Assembly: GCF_029542085.1 (NCBI RefSeq) | Contig: NZ_CP107036.1 | Coordinates: 5,828,001-5,892,000 of the forward strand | Origin: Sphingobacterium sp. ML3W | Lineage (GTDB): Bacteria > Bacteroidota > Bacteroidia > Sphingobacteriales > Sphingobacteriaceae | Length of the DNA stretch: 64,000 nucleotides | Direction: 5' to 3' | In this document: positions 58,136-64,000 of the stretch, in pieces | How the letters are laid out: each line of letters opens with the position of its first letter | How positions within the stretch are numbered: the first letter of the stretch is position 1 | Position numbers and translations under genes: made by a program | Notes under the pieces: generated by a model | The model's database searches: none | Seen by the model: only the letters and a program-made list of their open reading frames with translations | What the model was told of the DNA's origin: nothing

Positions 58136-60001
58136 ATGAGAACAATACTTTTTTTAATGAGCATGTTGCTATCTCTTGGTGGATATGCCGGCCAGCAATA
58201 CGAAGTGAAAGGGAAGGTGACGGATGCAAAGACCAAATTAGCGTTAAGCGGTGTGGTGGTAACAAATGTGCAGACCAACGAACGCAAATCCACTGACCGT
58301 GATGGAAATTATCAGATCAAGGTCACTCCCGGTAAGACAACTTTGGAATTCAGTTACCTCGGTTATATTACACAGCGTGTCGAGGTAAAAAGAAAGGGTA
58401 AAGTCGATGTCGCAATGGTACAGGATAACCGTACACTTGATGAAGTTGTCATTATGGGCTATACTCCAAAAGCGAAGCAGAGTGTGGTCGGTTCAGCACA
58501 AATCGTAGCAGCATTGTCTGGACAGGTTGCGAATGCAAACATAAGGAGAATGCCTTATATATCCGATCAAAATCAGGAATCATATCAGAAAATCAAGGAA
58601 AACAAGTTTATCAATCCAATGAAGGAGCCGTTGTCAACATTTGCTGCAGATGTGGATGCTGCTTCATATAGCAATATCCGTCGGTTTATCAATGCGGGCA
58701 ATTTACCCGATAAGGATGCCATACGTGTTGAGGAGATGATCAATTATTTTCAGTATAAGGTAGCAGGACCAAAAAATGGCGAACCAGTGAATATCGTAAC
58801 CGAATTAACTAAAGCACCGTGGAACGATGCGCATCAATTGATGCGGGTGACGTTAAAAGCCAAAGATATCCCGACGGACAAACTCAAAGCCTCCAACCTG
58901 GTTTTTTTGATCGATGTCTCAGGATCGATGATGGGGCCAGGGCGATTGCCTTTGGTGAAATCTTCCTTGAAAATGTTGGTGGATCAGCTGCGTGATATTG
59001 ACCGTGTTGCTATTGTAACCTATGCAGGTTCGGCCGGAGTGAAATTGGAGAGTACAAGCGGTAGTCAGAAAATGAAAATAAAAACAGCCATAGATGAACT
59101 TGAGGCTGGAGGAAGTACTGCCGGTGCTGCAGGGATCAAAAAAGCCTATGCCATTGCCCGCCAAAATTTGGTTAAGGGTGGAAACAATCGGATTATCTTG
59201 GCTTCCGATGGGGATTTCAATGTAGGCGAGAGTAGCGATGAGTCTATGGAGGAACTGATCAGTAAAGAGAGTAAATCTGGTGTTTTTTTGACCGTGCTTG
59301 GCTATGGTATGGGAAATTTGAAAGATAGTAAGATGGAGATCCTAGCAGATAAAGGGCATGGTAACTACGCATATATCGACAATATTTCCGAGGCTCGGAA
59401 AGCCATGGTCACCGAATTTGGAGGAACATTATTTACAGTGGCTAAAGATGTGAAGATTCAGGTAGAGTTCAATCCGAATTATGTACAGGCCTACCGCTTG
59501 GTCGGCTATGAAAACCGTTTGCTTGAAGCGGAAGATTTCAACAACGACCAAAAGATGGGCGGCGATATGGGCGTAGGTCATGTTGTTACCGCGCTGTATG
59601 AGATCGTCCCTGTCGGTGTCAACTCGACGATGGTGGGGACAGTCGATCCGTTGAAATACCAGCAGAACTCAACCAAAAATAGCGCGGTCAAAGGAAATGG
59701 GGACCTGGCAACAGTCAAATTCCGTTACAAAGAACCTGATGGTGAAAAAAGTAAATTGCAGCAACAGGTGGTACAGGCTAAGGTAACCGAGTTGAATCAG
59801 GTCAGTGAAGATTTACGCTTTGCAACTGCTGTGGCCGAACTGGGGCTGTTACTTCGTGATTCGGACTTTAAACAGGAGGCTAATTTTGATCGTTTGATCG
59901 TCCGAGCGAAGGCTGCAAAGGGAGCAGATGATGAGGGCTATCGTGCCGAATTTATCCGAATGGCAGAAAATGCACGGGACTTATCGAAAACGAAAATGTA
60001 G
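58136..60001 (+). CDS. VWA-domain exported protein, YfbK-like, with SusC-like N-terminus
   Basis: 621 residues from ATG 58136 (a TTG at 58127 is less likely). A signal peptide ends near GGYAGQ. A carboxypeptidase-regulatory-like domain (about 20-95) leads to LDEVVIMGYTPKAKQSVVGS. The YfbK N-terminal block follows (NPMKEPLSTFAADVDAASYSNIRRFINAGNLP). The VWA domain (about 255-430) has MIDAS residues in VFLIDVSGSMMGPGRL plus the later Thr/Asp positions, then a DUF3520-type C-terminus. No outer-membrane barrel is present. It is probably a periplasmic or surface adhesion/scaffold protein linked to the divergent sigma/anti-sigma pair. Confidence 0.9.
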   Translation: MRTILFLMSMLLSLGGYAGQQYEVKGKVTDAKTKLALSGVVVTNVQTNERKSTDRDGNYQIKVTPGKTTLEFSYLGYITQRVEVKRKGKVDVAMVQDNRTLDEVVIMGYTPKAKQSVVGSAQIVAALSGQVANANIRRMPYISDQNQESYQKIKENKFINPMKEPLSTFAADVDAASYSNIRRFINAGNLPDKDAIRVEEMINYFQYKVAGPKNGEPVNIVTELTKAPWNDAHQLMRVTLKAKDIPTDKLKASNLVFLIDVSGSMMGPGRLPLVKSSLKMLVDQLRDIDRVAIVTYAGSAGVKLESTSGSQKMKIKTAIDELEAGGSTAGAAGIKKAYAIARQNLVKGGNNRIILASDGDFNVGESSDESMEELISKESKSGVFLTVLGYGMGNLKDSKMEILADKGHGNYAYIDNISEARKAMVTEFGGTLFTVAKDVKIQVEFNPNYVQAYRLVGYENRLLEAEDFNNDQKMGGDMGVGHVVTALYEIVPVGVNSTMVGTVDPLKYQQNSTKNSAVKGNGDLATVKFRYKEPDGEKSKLQQQVVQAKVTELNQVSEDLRFATAVAELGLLLRDSDFKQEANFDRLIVRAKAAKGADDEGYRAEFIRMAENARDLSKTKM

Positions 60002-60154
60002 GGAGCTTAAAATACAAGCTAAGTCGCATTGACATTCAAGTGTTGGGGAAAAGGTGGAGAAACAGCTTGGGGCAGTTGATAAAAAAAATCGCTGTTCCAG
60101 GTTGTTTTATTTTTATGGCTTATTTCGAAATAACACTTGTCGTTTGGTTGGTAT

Positions 60155-60162
60155 TAAGTTTG
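60155..60162 (+). promoter_or_regulatory. Possible -7 element TAAGTTTG in the 60002-60304 gap
   Basis: Exact TAnnTTTG, about 143 bp before the ATG at 60305; TTG at 60137-60139 is a short-spaced -33 candidate. The remainder of this 303-bp gap is AT-rich with no gene seen. Confidence 0.3.
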
Positions 60163-60304
60163 AATAAATAGATTTTGGAAAATAGACAACTGAAAATCAT
60201 AAATAAATAGATATTTTTAGGGACAAATAATTGCTTATTGTGCTGTGTGCCAAAATTGATGCTGGTGCAGGCTAATAAAGAATAGACAAATAATACAATT
60301 TTGA

Positions 60305-60715
60305 ATGAAAAATTTCCTTTTATGTTGTTTTCTTTTAATAGGAATAGGGATACAGTCACAAGGTCAGAATAAGGCGCTCAACAAACAGCAGACAATAGCT
60401 TATATCAACAAGCTGTATAAGGTTGCCTATCGTTATAAAGAAACCAAAATTGACACAGTTACAGTGGATGGAAAGACCCTGACTGTTTTTCTGTCAACGG
60501 GTCAGCATTATCGAAGTGATATCTCGAAATCTGAACCCCTTATCATTGCACGAGTAAAATCCGGTTATCAGATTCGATATAAATCCGCGGCCAATACGGA
60601 GGAAATTTTGTGGGCCATCCAAACCGAAGATGATGCCAAACGTTTACAAAACGCGCTACAGCATTTGATCGGTTTACTAAAAACAGAAAAGAAGACTGAT
60701 CCTTTTGGAAGTTAA
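60305..60715 (+). CDS. Small exported protein of unknown function
   Basis: 136 residues; signal peptide MKNFLLCCFLLIGIGIQSQG. The mature part is mixed alpha/beta with a basic face (INKLYKVAYRYKETKIDTVTVDGKTLTVFL) and an acidic, helical C-terminus (TEEILWAIQTEDDAKRLQNALQHLIGLLK). I recognise no family. It lies between the VWA gene and the convergent pst operon; the gap before it has a possible promoter, so it is probably transcribed alone. Confidence 0.65.
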   Translation: MKNFLLCCFLLIGIGIQSQGQNKALNKQQTIAYINKLYKVAYRYKETKIDTVTVDGKTLTVFLSTGQHYRSDISKSEPLIIARVKSGYQIRYKSAANTEEILWAIQTEDDAKRLQNALQHLIGLLKTEKKTDPFGS

Positions 60716-60756
60716 CATCGCCTTTTCGTACTTGAGCTAAACTTTTTTCAGCAATA

Positions 60757-60787
60757 ATGTTCGGCAAGACACGAACTCGCCGAACAT
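60757..60787. terminator. Hairpin between convergent genes at the pst operon end
   Basis: ATGTTCGGC (60757-60765) and GCCGAACAT (60779-60787) form a perfect 9-bp stem with a 13-nt loop. No strong U-tract on either strand, so the role is tentative. Confidence 0.45.
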
Positions 60788-60839
60788 AAGAGAAAGTCTG
60801 GGGCATACACAGGATGTGCGATTCGGATTGCTGAAGGGG

Positions 60840-61586
60840 TTAACCAAAATGCCCGCTGATATAATTACGCGTGGTTTCGTGTTGTGGATTGTTAAAAATC
60901 TGATGCGTATCGCCTTGTTCAATAATCTCCCCAAGATACATAAAGACGGTTTTGTCGGCGACACGTTGTGCCTGTTGCATATTATGGGTGACAATAACTA
61001 TTGTATATTTTTTTTTCAGATGGTGAATAAGTTCCTCGATCTTTAGGGTACTCACAGGGTCCAATGCCGAGCAAGGTTCATCCATCAAAATAATTTCGGG
61101 ACGCAAGGCTACCGCACGGGCGATACAGAGCCTTTGTTGCTGTCCCCCGGAAAGTCGGGTAGCTGGTTTTTTCAGATCATCTTTTACCTCCTCCCAGATA
61201 TATGCTTCTTCCAATGCCTTTTGTACGGTTGTCTTATCTGCTATTAGATTGTTGATCTTGAGACCATAGCTGATGTTTTCGTATATACTTTTGGGAAATG
61301 GATTGGCTTTTTGGAATACCATACCCACACGCTTACGTAGATCCGTAACCTCGATATCTTTTTGATAGATCTCGCGACCATCCAATTTGATATGTCCCTC
61401 TATTTTGGCTTCCGGATAGAGATCATGCATACGGTTAAAACTTCGCAAAAGGGTACTTTTGCCACATCCTGATGGTCCGATCAGCGCCGTAACTTTATTT
61501 TCCTCAAATTCGATATTGATATTTTTCAACACCTGTTTGCTCCCAAACCATAGGTTGAGATTTTCAGTGACCAATTTACTTTTCAT
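60840..61586 (-). CDS. pstB: Phosphate ABC transporter ATP-binding protein
   Basis: 248-residue ATPase of the high-affinity phosphate importer. Walker A GPSGCGKSTLLRSFNRM near 37-53, Q-loop GMVFQKANPFPKSIYENISYG (PstB-specific NPFP), signature LSGGQQQRLCIARA, Walker B ILMDEPCSALDPVST, H-loop IVTHNMQQA. Length is typical. The start overlaps pstA by 11 bp. Last gene of the pst operon here; no phoU follows before the convergent gene. Confidence 0.97.
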   Translation of the reverse strand: MKSKLVTENLNLWFGSKQVLKNINIEFEENKVTALIGPSGCGKSTLLRSFNRMHDLYPEAKIEGHIKLDGREIYQKDIEVTDLRKRVGMVFQKANPFPKSIYENISYGLKINNLIADKTTVQKALEEAYIWEEVKDDLKKPATRLSGGQQQRLCIARAVALRPEIILMDEPCSALDPVSTLKIEELIHHLKKKYTIVIVTHNMQQAQRVADKTVFMYLGEIIEQGDTHQIFNNPQHETTRNYISGHFG

Positions 61587-62433
61587 TATTTCTAAACTTA
61601 TATCGAATATAGAAAGCTGTTAAATTCATGAGGAAGACCACAATGATAAGCACCAATGCTGTTCCGTATGCAATAGGTCTGACCTCCTCAATCGACTGAT
61701 GCTGCGTTGATAACATGTATAGGTGATAGGGCAGTGCCATAAACTCCTGATTGAGGTTACCAAAGGAATTCGTGATATAGAATGCGGCTCCTGTAAATAG
61801 TATGGGTGCTGTTTCGCCGGCCGCTCGGGAAAGCGTCAGGACGATACCTGTGAGTATCCCCGGTAGAGAGGCGGGCAGTACCACATCTTTGATCGATTCG
61901 AATTTAGTGGCCCCTACAGCTAGTGCTGCCTCCCGCATGCTTCGTGGAATACGGAGCAGAGCCTCCTCCGTTGTGGTAATGATATAGGGAAGGGACAGCA
62001 AGCCCAAGGTCAGTCCGGCAGACAAAATCGACGTGCCGAAATTCAGGGCCTGAACAAAGAGTGCCAGACCAAACAGGCCATAGATAATCGAGGGAACACC
62101 GGATAAATTACGGATGGAAGCTCGGATCGTGCGGGTCAGCCAGGTATTCTCTGCGTATTCGTTGAGGTAAATGGCACAACATATTCCAAAAGGAATGGAA
62201 AATAATGCTGTTATCAAGGTCAGAAATACCGTACCTATAATCGGCGTAAGAATACCTCCCCGTGTCATACCATCGGAAGGTAGTTTGGCGATGAAATCCC
62301 AGGATAGCACATGTGAGCCTTTCGTAAAAATATCGTATAGGATTACGCACAAAAAGAAGCATACAAGTCCTGTGGAAAGGAGAAGTGTGCCCCATTCGAC
62401 GATCGGTGCCAGTTTTTTAAATTTATGCAGCAT
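61576..62433 (-). CDS. pstA: Phosphate ABC transporter permease PstA
   Basis: 285 residues from ATG 62433, giving the same 11-bp overlap with pstC that pstB has with pstA; the longer reading (62469) would overlap pstC by 47 bp. Six membrane helices. The permease signature is near 195-215 (EAALAVGATKFESIKDVVLPASLPGILTGIVLTLSRAAGETAPILFTG), the PstA EAA loop that contacts PstB. The membrane partner of PstC in phosphate import. Confidence 0.94.
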   Translation of the reverse strand: MLHKFKKLAPIVEWGTLLLSTGLVCFFLCVILYDIFTKGSHVLSWDFIAKLPSDGMTRGGILTPIIGTVFLTLITALFSIPFGICCAIYLNEYAENTWLTRTIRASIRNLSGVPSIIYGLFGLALFVQALNFGTSILSAGLTLGLLSLPYIITTTEEALLRIPRSMREAALAVGATKFESIKDVVLPASLPGILTGIVLTLSRAAGETAPILFTGAAFYITNSFGNLNQEFMALPYHLYMLSTQHQSIEEVRPIAYGTALVLIIVVFLMNLTAFYIRYKFRNNEK

Positions 62434-63313
62434 GATATTTTCTAAAACGGTTAATAAAATATTCACCAATTAGATTGGCCACCAAGGTCATAAAGAATAA
62501 GACAATCGCTATGGCAAACAAAGCATAGTAATGTGTGGTCTGATAGGGGACTTCACCCATTTCGATCGCAATTGTTGCGGTAATGGTTTTGACAGAGTCA
62601 AAAAATCCTTTAGGAAATATCGCGGCATTCCCCGTGGCCATCAATACAGTCATGGTTTCACCGATGGCTCTTCCCAGTCCAAGCATAACGGCGGCAATGA
62701 TTCCTGGTGCTGCAGCAGGAATCGTAATCTTGCGCAGCGTTTGCCAACGAGATGCACCAAGACCATAACTCGCTTCACGGTAAGTTTGCGGTACAGCATG
62801 GATGGCGTCTTCGGAAATTGTAATGATGGTGGGAAGGGCCATAATGGCCAGTAAGATTGCTCCATTTAATGCATTAAGCCCATTGGGGAGGTTGTTTAGA
62901 TCTGCTATTCCGGGACCAACCAATACGATTCCCAAAAAGCCGATCACGACTGAAGGAATTGCTGCAAGCATCTCAATGGCTGGTTTTAAGATCGTCTTGA
63001 GTTTGGGACTCGCATATTCGGAAATAAAAGCTGCGGTACCCACACCCAGTGGAATGGCAATCAGCATCGCACCCAATGAAACAATTGAGGTACTTACGAT
63101 TAATGGCAGAATGCCGTAGGCTGGTTCTGCTGCTGTGGGATTCCATTGGCTTCCGGTGATAAAATCCAATGGCGAAACATCCAGAAAGAAGGCAATTGCA
63201 TTGTAAAGCAGCATGAAGAAAATACCGCCCAAAAGTGCAAGAACCAGATATCCGGTAGACTTGAATATAATTTTAGCGATCTTATCGATGGCGACTCGTT
63301 TTTTGTACTGCAT
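62423..63313 (-). CDS. pstC: Phosphate ABC transporter permease PstC
   Basis: 296 residues, six membrane helices. SPLDFITGSQWNPTAAEPAYGILPLIVSTSIVSLGAMLIAIPLGVGTAAFISEYA is the usual PstC first half. The EAA loop is EASYGLGASRWQTLRKITIPAAAPGIIAAVMLGLGRAIGETMTVLMATGN. It follows pstS by 6 bp and overlaps pstA by 11 bp. Confidence 0.95.
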   Translation of the reverse strand: MQYKKRVAIDKIAKIIFKSTGYLVLALLGGIFFMLLYNAIAFFLDVSPLDFITGSQWNPTAAEPAYGILPLIVSTSIVSLGAMLIAIPLGVGTAAFISEYASPKLKTILKPAIEMLAAIPSVVIGFLGIVLVGPGIADLNNLPNGLNALNGAILLAIMALPTIITISEDAIHAVPQTYREASYGLGASRWQTLRKITIPAAAPGIIAAVMLGLGRAIGETMTVLMATGNAAIFPKGFFDSVKTITATIAIEMGEVPYQTTHYYALFAIAIVLFFMTLVANLIGEYFINRFRKYHAA

Positions 63314-63319
63314 GTTATT

Positions 63320-64000
63320 TTATTGAATAAGGTAATAACCTGAGTTTTCGATGATCTTGGTCCCTTCTCCTTTGGTTTCAAATTGGATAAATGACAGCAC
63401 TTTGGCCCATGATTTTTCGGGAATAAACTGATAGAGGGGACGTTGAAAAAAATATAATCTATTTTTTATTGCTGTAGGATCTAAGGGCGATATGGCATTG
63501 GAATCTGCATCATTTTTAATTTTCAATACTTTGATACCTTTGTTATCCTGAATCTTTTTGGAAATATAACCGGCACCGACATAACCAATACCAGACTTGT
63601 CAATTTTAATGGCTTCCAGTATTTGTGCATTTCCGGTCATTTCTTTTGCCTTTTGGCTATAGGCTATTTTTAGCTTCTTGCGAATAAACGAATAGGTTCC
63701 CGAACTGCTCTGTCTACCATAGATATTGATTGGAACATCCTGTCCAGAAACAGATTTCCAGTTTTCTACCTGACCACTCATAATTTTTGATAGCGTTTTC
63801 ACATCGATTTCCGTGATCGGATTGTCGCTGTGGACAACAAAAGCAGTGGCATCTTCGGCAAAGACAACGGTTTTCAGGAGCATGTTCTTCTTTTTGAAGA
63901 GAGCCTGTTCTTCTTCGGTCAATGGACGCGATGAGTTGGCGATATCTGCCTGCCCATTCAATAGGGAAGTAATACCAAGTCCCGAACCCCCGCCGGAGAT
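63320..64000 (-). CDS. pstS: Phosphate-binding protein PstS, C-terminal part (cut by window edge)
   Basis: The frame is open to the right edge; about 227 residues are visible, missing the signal peptide and first lobe strands. The first residues seen are ISGGGSGLGITSLLNGQADIANSSRPLT, the phosphate-binding GGGSG loop and D-I-A-N-S-S-R motif. Later blocks are FVVHSDNPITEIDVKTLSKIMSGQVENW, INIYGRQSSSGTYSFIRKKL (second phosphate-binding loop) and GIGYVGAGYI. It delivers periplasmic phosphate to PstCA. First gene of pstSCAB. Confidence 0.93.
   Translation of the reverse strand: MSGGGSGLGITSLLNGQADIANSSRPLTEEEQALFKKKNMLLKTVVFAEDATAFVVHSDNPITEIDVKTLSKIMSGQVENWKSVSGQDVPINIYGRQSSSGTYSFIRKKLKIAYSQKAKEMTGNAQILEAIKIDKSGIGYVGAGYISKKIQDNKGIKVLKIKNDADSNAISPLDPTAIKNRLYFFQRPLYQFIPEKSWAKVLSFIQFETKGEGTKIIENSGYYLIQ

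Overview
The window looks like a chromosomal segment of a Sphingobacterium-like Bacteroidetes. The signs are moderate-to-low GC, many exact copies of the Bacteroidetes -7 promoter element TAnnTTTG, mostly weak Shine-Dalgarno signals, SusC-type N-terminal segments, ECF sigma/membrane anti-sigma pairs, a BioC plus BioG biotin pathway, and DUF3857 and DUF1080 proteins. I saw no rRNA, tRNA, CRISPR array, prophage or insertion sequence. Most genes are housekeeping or metabolic.

Layout. 1-6.2 kb: 5' part of valS, a 7-nt-periodic degenerate repeat, two tandem LtaS/sulfatase-fold membrane enzymes, and an unrecognised membrane protein. 6.5-10.6 kb: sucA-sucB (2-oxoglutarate dehydrogenase E1 and E2). 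10.7-21 kb: cryptochrome DASH, a small NAD(P)-binding protein, a UbiD-family decarboxylase, HopJ-family protein, a VOC protein, a Crp/Fnr regulator, asnB and an M28 peptidase. 21-26 kb: an S9 dipeptidyl peptidase, a DUF1080 protein, folB, an AAA ATPase and hsp20, which has a sigma-54-like promoter behind two phased palindromes. 26-33 kb: thioesterase, ECF sigma factor with membrane partner, UbiB-like kinase, an atypical SDR, YceI, a second Crp/Fnr regulator and a GNAT protein. 33-42 kb: DUF1634 and TauE/SafE, then a CzcA-type heavy-metal RND pump operon with its own two-component system. 42-45 kb: Tat-exported phospholipase C. 45-51 kb: biotin operon bioB-bioA-bioF-bioG-bioC-bioD, divergent from a MocR-type regulator at 51.3-52.8 kb. 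53-56 kb: mepB, a reductase remnant, a 31-residue acidic peptide gene with its own promoter and terminator, and a DUF3857 transglutaminase-like protein. 56-60 kb: anti-sigma and ECF sigma, divergent from a VWA protein. 60.8-64 kb: pstS(partial)-pstC-pstA-pstB.

The most interesting observation is at the biotin locus. The block bioA-bioB-mocR is flanked on both outer sides by a degenerate second copy of the gene tail beside it: a BioA C-terminus, still joined to bioF by a TAATG stop/start junction, on the left, and a MocR C-terminus on the right. One replacement of a resident bioA-bioB-mocR block by a homologous incoming one would explain both relics. It would also imply that this MocR regulator travels with, and probably controls, biotin synthesis. 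A direct repeat GTAGTCCG-N15-GTAGTCCG at the mocR start is a candidate operator.

Other regulatory architecture can be read directly. Four CTTAA-like repeats at exact 11-bp spacing lie upstream of the metal-efflux operon, which fits its OmpR-type regulator. Four copies of GATACAA lie within 110 bp upstream of a Crp/Fnr gene. The sigma-54-like promoter with two palindromes 31 bp apart precedes hsp20.
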